A stretch of DNA of 64,000 bases from Pseudomonadota bacterium (GTDB lineage: Bacteria > Pseudomonadota > Alphaproteobacteria > Rhodobacterales > Rhodobacteraceae), in assembly GCA_021779835.1 (NCBI GenBank), contig JAJXZX010000001.1, forward strand, positions 124,001 to 188,000, read 5' to 3'. Within the stretch, counting starts at the first letter, position 1. Every line of letters begins with the position of its first letter. Shown here piece after piece: positions 1 through 8,779 of this stretch. The notes beneath the pieces were generated by a model, which was not told the origin of the DNA, did not search any database, and saw only the letters and a program-made list of their open reading frames with translations. Both the position numbers and the translations under genes were made by a program.

Positions 1-57
1 TTGCATCACTCCCGCGTTTGGCCCAGTCTGCCGCCAAAACCCCAAGGGAGGACGAAT

Positions 58-1188
58 ATGAGAACCCGCGCAGCCGTGGCCCTTGAGGCCGGAAAACCGC
101 TACAGATCATGGAGGTCAACCTCGAAGGCCCGAAAGCCGGCGAGGTTTTGGTCGAAATCAAGGCGACCGGCATCTGCCACACCGACGAATTCACCCTGTC
201 CGGCGCTGACCCCGAAGGCATCTTCCCCGCCATCCTTGGCCACGAAGGCGCGGGCATCGTGCTGGAATGCGGGCCGGGCGTCACCACGCTGAAACCCGGC
301 GACCACGTCATCCCGCTTTACACGCCGGAATGCCGCCAGTGCCCAAGCTGCCTTAGCCAGAAAACCAACCTTTGCACTGCGATCCGCGCCACGCAGGGGC
401 AGGGGTTGCTGCCCGATGGCACCACTCGTTTCTCCATGCTCGACGGCACGCCGATCCATCACTACATGGGCTGCTCGACCTTCGCGAACCACACTGTGGT
501 GCCGGAAATCGCGCTGGCCAAGGTGCGCGACGATGCGCCGTTTGATAAAATTTGCTATATCGGCTGCGGGGTTACCACCGGCATCGGTGCCGTCATCAAC
601 ACAGCCAAGGTCGAGATCGGCGCCAAGGCGGTGGTGTTTGGCCTTGGCGGTATCGGGCTGAACGTCATTCAGGGCCTGCGGCTTGCGGGGGCGGATATGA
701 TCATCGGGGTCGATCTGAACAACGACAAAAAGGCCTGGGGCGAGCGTTTCGGCATGACCCATTTCGTCAACCCGAAAGAGGTCGAGGGCAGCATTGTCCA
801 ACACCTTGTAAACATGACGAAAACCCCCTTCGACCAGATCGGCGGCGCGGATTACTCGTTTGATTGCACCGGCAATGTGAAGGTGATGCGCGACGCGCTG
901 GAATGCACCCACCGCGGCTGGGGTGTCTCGGTCGTGATTGGCGTCGCACCCTCGGGGGCAGAGATACAAACCCGGCCATTTCAATTGGTTACGGGCCGCA
1001 TCTGGAAAGGCACGGCCTTTGGCGGCGCGCGCGGGCGCACAGATGTGCCGCAGATCGTCGATTGGTATATGGACGGCAAGATCGAGATTGACCCGATGAT
1101 TACCCACCGCCTGACACTGGACGAAATCAACAAGGGGTTTGATCTGATGCACGCCGGTGAAAGCATCCGCTCGGTGGTGGTTTACTGA
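58..1188 (+). CDS. frmA: S-(hydroxymethyl)glutathione dehydrogenase / class III alcohol dehydrogenase
   Basis: Zinc-dependent, NAD-linked oxidation of S-hydroxymethylglutathione to S-formylglutathione, the first step of glutathione-dependent formaldehyde detoxification in the cytosol. The 376-residue length is that of the class III family. Visible motifs are the catalytic-zinc region GICHTDEF (Cys40), GHEGAGIV, the four-cysteine structural zinc loop near residues 92-106, and the Rossmann glycines in VVFGLGGIGLNV. The frame is open upstream, but ATG at 58 follows GGGAGG at good distance and gives the usual N-terminus. The partner S-formylglutathione hydrolase is not adjacent; it lies at 40301-41131. 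Family assignment is firm; in vivo substrate preference is from family knowledge. Confidence 0.95.
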   Translation: MRTRAAVALEAGKPLQIMEVNLEGPKAGEVLVEIKATGICHTDEFTLSGADPEGIFPAILGHEGAGIVLECGPGVTTLKPGDHVIPLYTPECRQCPSCLSQKTNLCTAIRATQGQGLLPDGTTRFSMLDGTPIHHYMGCSTFANHTVVPEIALAKVRDDAPFDKICYIGCGVTTGIGAVINTAKVEIGAKAVVFGLGGIGLNVIQGLRLAGADMIIGVDLNNDKKAWGERFGMTHFVNPKEVEGSIVQHLVNMTKTPFDQIGGADYSFDCTGNVKVMRDALECTHRGWGVSVVIGVAPSGAEIQTRPFQLVTGRIWKGTAFGGARGRTDVPQIVDWYMDGKIEIDPMITHRLTLDEINKGFDLMHAGESIRSVVVY

Positions 1189-1207
1189 AAACGCCGGCCA
1201 ACCGGGA

Positions 1208-1242
1208 CCGGGCCGCGCGGTCTGAAACGACCTGCGGCCCGG
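1208..1242 (+). terminator. stem-loop after frmA
   Basis: Perfect 9-bp arms CCGGGCCGC (1208-1216) and GCGGCCCGG (1234-1242), with inner GGTC/GACC pairs, 20 bases after the frmA stop. No T-tract follows, so it may act as an mRNA 3' end stabiliser or Rho-assisted terminator rather than a classic intrinsic terminator. Confidence 0.5.
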
Positions 1243-1371
1243 ATATGTAAATCGTATGTTTTTCATATGTATGTCATGCATACGATGGTGCGGACGCCGG
1301 AGCGTGCAGGTCGGCCTGTGCCGTGCTTGACTGAAGGGCTAGGGCGTAACGGCGGGAGGGCGCGTCAGCCA

Positions 1372-3174
1372 ATGCGAAGCGTTAAATTCGGCCGCACCCT
1401 GGCGGTGACGCTTTACCTGCTGCTGGTGCTGGCCTTCGCGGCAAGTATCGGGTGGTTTGCGCTGCGCGATGGGCTGGACCGGCTGGAGGAAGGCGCGCGC
1501 GCCGATCTGTCGCTGGCGTCGGACCAGTTGACCGGGCAATTGCAGCGCTATCGCGAGTTGGCGGTGCTGCTGGCCAGCCACCCGACGCTGACACCGCTTG
1601 CCGCCGAAGGTGGCTCTGCCGAGGTGGCGAACGCCTTGCTGGGGAAGGAAGCGGATAGCACGGGGTCGGAGGAGATCATGCTGCTGGACCGGACTGGCAA
1701 AGTGCTGGCCAGTTCGATCGGCAGCGATGTGGGCAGCACGGATCAGGCAGGGACGTTATACTTCAAGCGCGCGATGCAGGGCACCATCGGGTTTCACCAC
1801 GGGGTCGAGGGCGCCAATCGACAGCGGATTTTCCTTTATGCCGTGCCGGTGTTTTCGCAAGCCGGGCCGGTGATGGGGGCCATCGTCATCCGGCTTGACG
1901 CGGAAAAGGTCGAGGCTACCAGCCGGGGTGAGGCGCAGAACGTGTTCTTCACCGACGCGCTGGGCGTGGTGTTTGTGTCGAACCGGGGCGAGTTGCTGTT
2001 TGGGCAGCGCGAGGCGCAGGCGGGCGTGGCATCGGATGTCAGCTATCCTGTGGGGCTGACGCACCCGTTTCCGGCGATTGTCGCGCATCAGTTTGGCCGC
2101 CACAGCCTATGGTCGATCGACGCGGGGCCTTACCTGCCCTCGCTGGCGCTGCATCTGACGCAAGCGTTGCCGGTGGTCGATCTGACCGGAGAGATCTTGC
2201 TGGATGCCACGCCGACGCTGCATGTGGCCGAGTTGCAGGCGGCGACCGCGGCCGCGCTGTGCGTGATCTTTGGCGCGCTGCTGTTTGTCGTGGCGGAACG
2301 GCGGCGCGCGCTGGCCTTGCGGCTGGCGACCGAGGCGCGGCTGACCGCGCAGTTGGAACGCAACGTGGCGGCGCGCACGCGCGAGCTGTCCACCGCCGTC
2401 GATCAGTTGCGCGACGAGGTGGCCGAACGGCTGGAGGCGGAGGCCGCGTTGAAAAAGGCGCAGGCGGACCTTATCCGCGCCGGCAAGCTATCGGCGCTGG
2501 GGCAAATGTCGGCGGGGATCAGTCACGAGCTGAACCAGCCGCTGATGGCGATCCGGTCCTATGCAGAGAACGGCACCGCCTTTATCGCGCGCGGGCAGCC
2601 AGAGATCGCGGGCGAGAACCTTGACCGAATTTCCGACCTCGCGCGGCGGATGGGGCGCATCATCCGCAACCTGCGGGCCTTCGCGCGGCAAGAGGTCGAG
2701 GGCGTGTCGGATGTGGACCTTGTTGGTGTGATCGACGCGGTGTTGGAGATTACCCAGACCCGCATGACGCATGAAGAGGTGACGCTGGACTATAGCCCGC
2801 CCTCCAGCCCGGTGATGGTGCGCGGCGGCGAGGTGCGGTTGCAGCAGGTGGTGCTGAACCTTGTCAGCAACGCGCTTGATGCGATGGCGGGGCGCGCGGA
2901 TCGGCGGTTGACCTTGCGCATTGTCGCCGAGGGGGCCACGACGCGGCTAAGCGTGCGCGATACAGGCGCGGGGATTGCAGAGCCAGAGCGGATGTTCGAC
3001 CCGTTCTATTCAACCAAAGAGGTGGGGCAGGCCGAGGGCATGGGGCTGGGCCTGTCGATTTCCTATGCGATTATTGAGAGTTTTGGCGGCACCATCGCGG
3101 GGCATAATGTCGAGGGTGGTGGCGCAGAGTTTACCGTAGGGCTGACCGCCGTGCAGAAAAGCGAGGCCGCATGA
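1372..3174 (+). CDS. sensor histidine kinase, DctB-like
   Basis: Inner-membrane sensor kinase of 600 residues. An N-terminal membrane segment (about residues 10-30) is followed by a large periplasmic sensing region of the double-Cache type (about 35-290), a second membrane segment, a coiled linker, the phospho-acceptor box GISHELNQPLMAIRSYAENG and the ATPase domain (NLVSNALDAM, DTGAGI, GMGLGLSIS). The H-box is characteristic of the C4-dicarboxylate sensor DctB. The frame is open back to 1267, but ATG at 1372 follows GGGAGGG and starts directly at the membrane segment. The stop overlaps the next gene by ATGA, so the kinase and regulator are co-translated. The ligand is not known; the orphan TRAP receptor downstream is a candidate sensing partner (inference). 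Confidence 0.88.
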   Translation: MRSVKFGRTLAVTLYLLLVLAFAASIGWFALRDGLDRLEEGARADLSLASDQLTGQLQRYRELAVLLASHPTLTPLAAEGGSAEVANALLGKEADSTGSEEIMLLDRTGKVLASSIGSDVGSTDQAGTLYFKRAMQGTIGFHHGVEGANRQRIFLYAVPVFSQAGPVMGAIVIRLDAEKVEATSRGEAQNVFFTDALGVVFVSNRGELLFGQREAQAGVASDVSYPVGLTHPFPAIVAHQFGRHSLWSIDAGPYLPSLALHLTQALPVVDLTGEILLDATPTLHVAELQAATAAALCVIFGALLFVVAERRRALALRLATEARLTAQLERNVAARTRELSTAVDQLRDEVAERLEAEAALKKAQADLIRAGKLSALGQMSAGISHELNQPLMAIRSYAENGTAFIARGQPEIAGENLDRISDLARRMGRIIRNLRAFARQEVEGVSDVDLVGVIDAVLEITQTRMTHEEVTLDYSPPSSPVMVRGGEVRLQQVVLNLVSNALDAMAGRADRRLTLRIVAEGATTRLSVRDTGAGIAEPERMFDPFYSTKEVGQAEGMGLGLSISYAIIESFGGTIAGHNVEGGGAEFTVGLTAVQKSEAA

Positions 3175-4397
3175 TCCGCAAAGTTCTATTGGTTGACGAC
3201 GATCGCGCGGTGCGCGAGGCACTGTCCCAGACCTTCATGTTGGCCGATCTGCAACCGATCCCGACCGGCAGTTATATCGAGGCGAAGGACCATATCAGCG
3301 CCACCTTTCCCGGTGTGATCGTCAGTGACATCCGGATGCCGGGCAAGGACGGCTTTGCCCTGCTGGACCTTGTGCGGGGGGTTGATGCCGATCTGCCGGT
3401 GATCTTGCTGACCGGCGAGGGTGACATTCCGATGGCGGTGCGCGGGATCACGGGCGGGGCGTTTGATTTCCTTGAAAAGCCCTGCGCGCCCTCGGATCTG
3501 CTGGCGGTGGTGCAGAAGGCGTTGAAAACGCGGGCGTTGGTGTTGGAAAACCGCGCGCTGAAGCGGGCGCTGCAATCGGGGGATGCGGCGGCGCGCATGA
3601 TCTTTGGCCGCTCTGCGCTGGCTGAGGAGTTGCGCGACCGCGTGCGCACGCTGGCGCGCACCTCTGCCAATGTGTTGATTACCGGCGAGCCCGGCACCGG
3701 GATTCCCAAGATTGCCGAGGTCATTCACCTGATCTCTGCCGCGTCGGCGCGTCCGTTTCGCAAGATCGCGGCGGCGACCACCAGCCCCGCGTCGCTGGCC
3801 GAGGCCTTTGACAGCGCCGAGGGTGGCTCGATCTTTATCGAGGAGGTGTCAGAGCTGACGCCCGCCACGCAATGGGCGTTGCAGGATCTGATGGATGGCG
3901 ATGGCACGGCGCGTGTGCTGGCGGGCACCCACCGCGATCTTGGCGCCGAGACGAGCGCGGGCCGGTTTCACGCCGAGCTGTTCCTGCGGCTTGACGCGAT
4001 GCGGCTGCGGATTCCGGCGCTGCGCGAGCGGCCAGAGGACATTCCGGTGCTGTTTCGCAGCTATGTCGCGCAGGCCTGCGAACAGGCGGCGCTGCCAGAG
4101 CCGCCGATCACGCCGCAGGTCGTGGCCCATCTGATGGCGCAGGACTGGCCGGGAAACTCTCGCGCGCTGATGAATGCCGCGATGCGGTTCTCTCTGGGCC
4201 TGATGGAATTGGGCGAGGATGGGGAAACCGGGCTGGCCGGGCAGTTGGCGCGGGTGGAGCGCACGCTGCTGGAGGATGCGCTGCGCCGTCATCAGGGCAA
4301 CGCGACACTGGCGGCGCAAACCCTCGTGCTGCCGCGCAAGACGTTTTACGACAAGCTGGCGCGCTATGGGATTCGGCCCGAAGACTTCCGCGCGTGA
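3171..4397 (+). CDS. DctD-like response regulator with degenerate AAA+ domain
   Basis: Cytosolic response regulator of 408 residues: receiver domain (acidic VDDD near residue 10, phospho-acceptor in VSDIRMPGKDG, Lys in LEKP), an NtrC-type AAA+ domain, and a Fis-type helix-turn-helix at the end (HQGNATLAAQTLVLPRKTFY). The AAA+ domain departs from the family. Walker A reads GEPGTGIPK, without the lysine of GETGTGKE. The stretch that should hold the sigma-54 contact loop GAFTGA is absent, with the sequence passing from PASLAEAFDSAEGG straight on. Walker B reads IFIEEV instead of LFLDE. It is therefore unlikely to hydrolyse ATP or activate sigma-54 promoters and may act as a simple DNA-binding regulator at housekeeping promoters, as known for Rhodobacter capsulatus NtrC, which also lacks GAFTGA. 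The start overlaps the kinase stop. Confidence 0.88.
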   Translation: MIRKVLLVDDDRAVREALSQTFMLADLQPIPTGSYIEAKDHISATFPGVIVSDIRMPGKDGFALLDLVRGVDADLPVILLTGEGDIPMAVRGITGGAFDFLEKPCAPSDLLAVVQKALKTRALVLENRALKRALQSGDAAARMIFGRSALAEELRDRVRTLARTSANVLITGEPGTGIPKIAEVIHLISAASARPFRKIAAATTSPASLAEAFDSAEGGSIFIEEVSELTPATQWALQDLMDGDGTARVLAGTHRDLGAETSAGRFHAELFLRLDAMRLRIPALRERPEDIPVLFRSYVAQACEQAALPEPPITPQVVAHLMAQDWPGNSRALMNAAMRFSLGLMELGEDGETGLAGQLARVERTLLEDALRRHQGNATLAAQTLVLPRKTFYDKLARYGIRPEDFRA

Positions 4398-4399
4398 TT

Positions 4400-4449
4400 T
4401 GTGCGGAAACCCGCCAATGGGTGAAAAACACTGTGCGGATTTTCGCACA
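4400..4449 (+). promoter_or_regulatory. tandem TGTGCG-N6-CGCACA operators, candidate DctD-like sites
   Basis: A perfect inverted repeat TGTGCGGATTTTCGCACA lies at 4432-4449. A weaker copy with identical geometry, TGTGCG-N6-CGCCAA, lies at 4400-4417, exactly 32 bp (about three helical turns) upstream. Both sit just after the regulator gene and before the orphan TRAP receptor gene. Two-fold symmetry and helical spacing fit a Fis-HTH dimer pair. Assignment to the adjacent DctD-like regulator is inference. No sigma-54 -24/-12 element with correct spacing was found between here and the next start codon. Confidence 0.55.
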
Positions 4450-4638
4450 CCCAGGGGATCGCGGCACAGCGCGATGCGGAGCGGTTTTGAATAAACCATA
4501 GCTTTTCCAGGGCCTTATGGTGGTCGCTTGCGGGCCGGTAAACTTTTCGTTGCCAGCGCTTTCTAACGCCCCATTCTAGGGCAGCCGCGAAAAAGCGGCA
4601 GACCCGCGCGCAGCGGTCGTCCTTGGGAGGGGATCTGC

Positions 4639-5634
4639 ATGAAGGCTTGGACCGCCGCCTTGGCGCTTGTGTGGCTTAGCGCCACCGTCGCCCTTGCTGC
4701 GTGCCCGCCCAGCGCGATCGTGATCAAATTCGCCCATGTTGTGAACGCCACCGATAACCCCAAGGGGATCGCCGCGCAGATGTTCGCGGACCGGGTGAAC
4801 GCCGAGATGAAGGGCCGCGTCTGCGTCGAGGTTTTCCCCAATTCCAGCCTTTATGACGATGACACCGTGCTGGAGGCGATGTTGCAAGGCGACGTGCAGA
4901 TGGCGGCGCCGTCGCTGTCGAAGTTCGAGGATTTGACCAAGGTCTTTCGCATTTTCGATCTGCCGTTCATGTTCAAGAACATCGCCGCCGTCGACGCGTT
5001 TCAGACTTCGCCCGCGGGCGAGCGCATGAAATCGGTGATGGTGCCGCGTGGCCTCGCCGGGCTGGAGTTCTGGCATTCCGGCATGAAACAGTTTTCCGCC
5101 AACCGCCCGCTGTTGCTTCCCAGCGATGCGAAGGGGATCAAGATCCGGGTGCAACCCTCGGCCGTGCTGATCGACGAGGTCAAGGCGATGGACGCCATCC
5201 CGCAGGCGATGGCGTTTTCCGATGTCTATGGTGCGCTGAAAACCGGCGTGGTGGATGGGCAGGAAAACACATGGTCCAACATCTGGGGCCAGAAGCTTTA
5301 CAAGGTGCAGGACGGCATTACCGAAACCAACCACGGTGTGCTGGAATACCTTGTGGTGACGTCGGTCGCGTTCCTGAACAGTCTGCCGCCCGATATCCGC
5401 CATCAGTTGCTGGATATCCTGCATCAGGTGACGGTGGAGCGGAACGCCGAGGTCACGGCCGTCGAGGCGGCCTCGCGTCAGGCGATCCTTGACGCTGGCG
5501 GCACCATTCGCACCCTGACGCCCGCCCAGCGGCAGGCGTGGATCACCGCAATGAAACCGGTTTGGGCCGATTTTTTGCCTGACGTCAGTCAGGCCAATAT
5601 CGACGCGGCCCAAGCCATCAATGCGCGGTTCTGA
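4639..5634 (+). CDS. orphan TRAP transporter solute receptor, DctP family
   Basis: Periplasmic solute-binding protein of 331 residues with an N-terminal signal peptide (about residues 1-20). Family signs are the IKFAHVVN start of the mature domain, AAQMFADRVN, and the ligand arginine region GIKIRVQPS followed by PQAMAFSDVYGALKTGVVDGQE. DctP-family receptors bind organic acids and normally work with the membrane subunits DctQ and DctM, but neither is present here. The gene is flanked by a DctBD-like two-component system and an ABC transporter. It may act as an extracytoplasmic sensing partner for the kinase, or feed a DctQM pair encoded elsewhere. ATG at 4639 follows a strong GGGAGGGG site. 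The ligand is unknown. Confidence 0.88.
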   Translation: MKAWTAALALVWLSATVALAACPPSAIVIKFAHVVNATDNPKGIAAQMFADRVNAEMKGRVCVEVFPNSSLYDDDTVLEAMLQGDVQMAAPSLSKFEDLTKVFRIFDLPFMFKNIAAVDAFQTSPAGERMKSVMVPRGLAGLEFWHSGMKQFSANRPLLLPSDAKGIKIRVQPSAVLIDEVKAMDAIPQAMAFSDVYGALKTGVVDGQENTWSNIWGQKLYKVQDGITETNHGVLEYLVVTSVAFLNSLPPDIRHQLLDILHQVTVERNAEVTAVEAASRQAILDAGGTIRTLTPAQRQAWITAMKPVWADFLPDVSQANIDAAQAINARF

Positions 5635-5685
5635 GACGGTCCGCGCCCGACCAACCAATGACCAACCAAGACGGAGGAGAAGACC

Positions 5686-6894
5686 ATGAAGAAACAAATC
5701 GGACTTGCCGGGATCGCGGCACTTGTCGCGGCATCCCTGCTTGCACCGGCGGCGCAGGCAGAGGACGTCATCACGCTGGGCGCATCGGTTCAGCTGACGG
5801 GCACCAACGCGAATACCGGGCGCTATTACAAGGACGCCTACCAGCTTGCCATCGACAAGATCAACGCGGCGGGCGGCGTCAAGGTTGGCGACAAGACCTA
5901 CCAGCTGAAGCTTGACGTGCTGGACAACCAATCCGACGTCAACCTTTCGGTGCGCCAGTATGTGCAGCTTATCAGCGCGGATAAGGTCAACTTCCTGCTT
6001 GGGCCGTTCGCGTCCAACTTCGCGCTGTCGGATTCCTCGGTGGCCGAGAAGTACCAGATCCCGATGGTTCAGGGTGGTGGTGCCGCAACGCAGATCTATA
6101 CGCGCGGCTACAAATACGTCTTTGGCACCCTGCCGCCGGCGGATGACTACTACGCCTCGACCATCGAGATGATGGGCAAGATGAACCCGGCACCGAAGTC
6201 GGTGGCCCTTGTCGCCGCGGACGACAGCTTTGACGTTTCGGTGGCCAAAGGCACGCGCAAGCATCTTGCGGACGCGGGCATGAAACTGGCCGTGGATGAG
6301 ACGTTCCGCGAAGGTAGCGCCGACTTCTCGACCATCCTGACGCAGGTGAAAGCCGCCAACGTTGATGCGATCCTGTGGACCGGGCATGAGACGGAAGCGC
6401 TGAACTTCATCCGTCAGATGAAGGGGCTGAACGTCAACCCGAACGGCTTGTATGCGTTTACCGTGGGTGTGCCGACCGCCGACTTCCGCAAGGCGCTGGG
6501 TCCGGATGCGAACTACGCCTATGGCATGACCTCGTGGCTGCCGAACCCGAGCCTGAAGGACAAGTGGTTCGGTGATGCGGCGCAGTTTGCTGCCGAATAC
6601 AAAGCCAAGTTCAACTACTCGCCCGACTACCACGCAGCCTCTGGCGCGGCCGACGTCGAGACCTTTGCAATGGCTTTGGAAAAGGCGGGGTCGCTTGACC
6701 CGAAGAAAGTGCGCGATGCGATTGCGGGTATCAGTTTCGACAGCCTGTACGCCAACATCAAATACGGCGCTGACGGCCAGATCGTGCTGCCGCAGGTCGT
6801 TGTGCAGATCCAGAACGACAAGCTGGTTCCGATCTACACCACCGACTTCATCAACAAGGCGCAGTACCCGACCCCGGCCTGGGACAAACGCTAA
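5686..6894 (+). CDS. ABC transporter periplasmic binding protein, branched-chain amino acid type
   Basis: Type I periplasmic binding protein (LivK/aromatic-acid-receptor group), 402 residues, with a clear signal peptide ending AAQAED near residue 25. The mature part begins [21 protein letters not shown] and continues with the repeated Rossmann-like lobes of the leucine-binding family, including [20 protein letters not shown]. It delivers ligand to LivHMGF encoded immediately downstream. GGAGGAG precedes the ATG. A strong hairpin follows the gene, typical of binding-protein genes that must be expressed above the membrane subunits. Branched-chain amino acids, amides or aromatic acids are all possible ligands; sequence alone does not decide. 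Confidence 0.9.
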   Translation: MKKQIGLAGIAALVAASLLAPAAQAEDVITLGASVQLTGTNANTGRYYKDAYQLAIDKINAAGGVKVGDKTYQLKLDVLDNQSDVNLSVRQYVQLISADKVNFLLGPFASNFALSDSSVAEKYQIPMVQGGGAATQIYTRGYKYVFGTLPPADDYYASTIEMMGKMNPAPKSVALVAADDSFDVSVAKGTRKHLADAGMKLAVDETFREGSADFSTILTQVKAANVDAILWTGHETEALNFIRQMKGLNVNPNGLYAFTVGVPTADFRKALGPDANYAYGMTSWLPNPSLKDKWFGDAAQFAAEYKAKFNYSPDYHAASGAADVETFAMALEKAGSLDPKKVRDAIAGISFDSLYANIKYGADGQIVLPQVVVQIQNDKLVPIYTTDFINKAQYPTPAWDKR

Positions 6895-6904
6895 GCTGAT
6901 CTGA

Positions 6905-6930
6905 CGCCCCGCCGCCGTCGTGGCGGGGCG
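6905..6930 (+). terminator. intercistronic hairpin between binding protein and livH
   Basis: Perfect 9-bp arms CGCCCCGCC (6905-6913) and GGCGGGGCG (6922-6930) with an 8-base loop and no T-tract. Its place after the binding-protein gene suggests mRNA 3' end protection and partial termination, raising receptor over permease levels. Confidence 0.55.
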
Positions 6931-6974
6931 CACCCCAACCTGACGCGCGCGTCACCGACCACAAGGAGCTTACC

Positions 6975-7832
6975 TTGGTTCTCGCTCAAATCCTGCTCAA
7001 CGGAATCCTGTTGGGTGGCCTTTACGGACTGATGGCGCTGGGAATGGCGCTGGTCTGGGGGGTGCTTAACATCGTTAACCTCAGCCATGGCGCGCTGATC
7101 ATGCTGGGCGGCTATGTCGTCTATTACCTGTTCACCATCGGCGGCATCGACCCCTTTGTAGCGTTGCCGATTGCGATGCTGGTGATGTTCGCGGTGGGGT
7201 TTTTGCTGCAATATTATCTGCTGAACCTCGTCGTGCGGTCGAAGATGCTGAACACGTTGCTGATCACCTTCGGGCTGGACGTGGTCCTTACCTACCTTGC
7301 GCAACTGACGTTTTCGGCGGACTTTCGCACCATCAACCCGCCCTATGCGGGCGCCAACTTTGCGCTGTTTGGGCTGACCGTGCCCAGCGTACGCCTTGCC
7401 GCCTTCGTGGTTGCGATCGTGCTCGCCGCTGCGCTGTGGTTCCTGTTGCACCGCATGGCGCTTGGCCGCGCAATCCGCGCAACGGCGCAGAACCTTGTCG
7501 CCGCGCGCCTTTATGGCGTGAATCCCAGTGTGCTTTATGCCGTGACCTTTGGCATCGGCACCGCACTGGCCGGGGCGGCGGGCGGGCTTTATGGCATGAT
7601 CGCCAACCTGACCCCCTATATCGGCGCCAGCCTGACCGCGAAGTCTTTCGTGATCGCCATCATCGGCGGGCTTTCCAACCCGTTCTATGTGATCTTTGGC
7701 GGCATCTTCGTCGGCATCGCTGAATCGCTTACCGCGCTTTACATCGGCCCCACCTATAGCGACGTCATCAGCTTCGGCTTGTTGGTTGTCGTGCTGGTGC
7801 TGCGCCCCAACCGCACGCTGAGGACATCGTGA
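6975..7832 (+). CDS. livH: branched-chain amino acid-type ABC permease LivH
   Basis: Inner-membrane permease of 285 residues, hydrophobic throughout with about eight membrane segments. The start LAQILLNGILLGGLYGLMAL and the block VWGVLNIVNLSHGALIMLGG are diagnostic of LivH. The start is TTG at 6975 behind AAGGAGC; no ATG fits as well. The C-terminus overlaps livM in the arrangement TGATG. Works with LivM, LivG and LivF. Confidence 0.9.
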   Translation: MVLAQILLNGILLGGLYGLMALGMALVWGVLNIVNLSHGALIMLGGYVVYYLFTIGGIDPFVALPIAMLVMFAVGFLLQYYLLNLVVRSKMLNTLLITFGLDVVLTYLAQLTFSADFRTINPPYAGANFALFGLTVPSVRLAAFVVAIVLAAALWFLLHRMALGRAIRATAQNLVAARLYGVNPSVLYAVTFGIGTALAGAAGGLYGMIANLTPYIGASLTAKSFVIAIIGGLSNPFYVIFGGIFVGIAESLTALYIGPTYSDVISFGLLVVVLVLRPNRTLRTS

Positions 7833-8779
7833 TGAACCGTCCCCTTCTGATCGTCTCGCTTCTTGTTGCCGCTGGCTTGGCCACGTTACCGTGGTTGGGC
7901 AGCGACACCATGATCCAGTTTGGTATCAACGCCCTGTTGCTGGCGACGCTGGCGCAATCGTGGAACATTCTTGGTGGCTTTACCGGCTATGTGTCCTTCG
8001 GCAACTCGGTGTTTTACGGGCTGGGCACCTATGGCACCGCCATTGCGATGACCAATTACAACCTGCCGTTCGGTGTGGGCCTGGCGATTGGGGCGGTGGT
8101 CGCCATGATCGCCGCGCTGCTGGTTGGCCTGCCGATCCTGCGGCTGCGAGGCCCCTATTTCGCTATTGCGACGCTGGGTCTTAACGGCGCGATGATGGCG
8201 ATCTTTTCCAACCTGCCGATTGCCGGGTCTAACATCGGCCTTGTTCTGCCGCTGACCCGCAATGATGCGATGTTCTACGAATTGGCGTTGGGGTTGCTGG
8301 TCGCCTGCTCGCTTACCGTGCTGTGGATTTCGCGCGCGCGGTTCGGCATGGGCCTGATCGCGGTGCGCGAGGATGAGGACGCGGCGGGGTCGATGGGTGT
8401 CAATGCGACGCGCTACAAGGTCGCGGCGCTGGTGATGGCCTCGTTTTTCACCGCAATCGCCGGCGGCATCCACGCGTATTGGAGCACGTTTGTCGATCCC
8501 GCCTCGGCGTTCGACTCCACCCTCAACGTCCGCATGGTGATCAGCGTGGTGTTTGGCGGCCCTGGCACGGTGCTTGGGCCGGTGATCGGCTCTTTCATCC
8601 TGTCAACGGTGTATGAGGTTCTGGCCTCGCAAATCTCGACCGCCGCCGCGCTGTTGTTCGGCGTTGTCATCGTGCTGGCCGTCATCTTCATGCCCAAGGG
8701 GCTTGCCGACATCCTGCGCAGCCGCCGCAACCTGACGTGGCGCTACTTCATCCGCAACATCCGCGAGAACCGGCTATGA
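7832..8779 (+). CDS. livM: branched-chain amino acid-type ABC permease LivM
   Basis: Second inner-membrane permease, 315 residues, with multiple hydrophobic segments and the LivM hallmark WNILGGFTGYVSFGNSVFYGLG near residues 45-65, plus GMGLIAVREDEDAAGSMGVN in the cytoplasmic loop that contacts the ATPases. ATG at 7832 shares its first base with the livH stop; AGGA lies 7 bases upstream. A GTG three bases earlier is the alternative. The 3' end overlaps livG by ATGA. Confidence 0.9.
   Translation: MNRPLLIVSLLVAAGLATLPWLGSDTMIQFGINALLLATLAQSWNILGGFTGYVSFGNSVFYGLGTYGTAIAMTNYNLPFGVGLAIGAVVAMIAALLVGLPILRLRGPYFAIATLGLNGAMMAIFSNLPIAGSNIGLVLPLTRNDAMFYELALGLLVACSLTVLWISRARFGMGLIAVREDEDAAGSMGVNATRYKVAALVMASFFTAIAGGIHAYWSTFVDPASAFDSTLNVRMVISVVFGGPGTVLGPVIGSFILSTVYEVLASQISTAAALLFGVVIVLAVIFMPKGLADILRSRRNLTWRYFIRNIRENRL

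Noticed and set aside
100-1281. 393-codon antisense frame over frmA
   Set aside because: Shadow frame in GC-rich coding DNA; no start signal and the protein has no recognisable domain, while the + strand frame is an unmistakable dehydrogenase.
1267-1371. N-terminal 35-codon extension of the DctB-like kinase
   Set aside because: No ribosome site at 1267 and the extra residues are not typical of the family; ATG at 1372 begins right at the first membrane segment.
4463-4477. GG...GC pattern resembling a sigma-54 promoter upstream of the orphan TRAP receptor
   Set aside because: The distance between GG and GC is 11 bases, one too many for the -24/-12 element, and the neighbouring regulator lacks the GAFTGA loop needed to activate sigma-54.
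4576-6933. 785-codon antisense frame over the two binding-protein genes
   Set aside because: Runs through two clear periplasmic receptor genes and their intergenic gap; Arg/His/Gln-rich composition is typical of a reverse-frame shadow.
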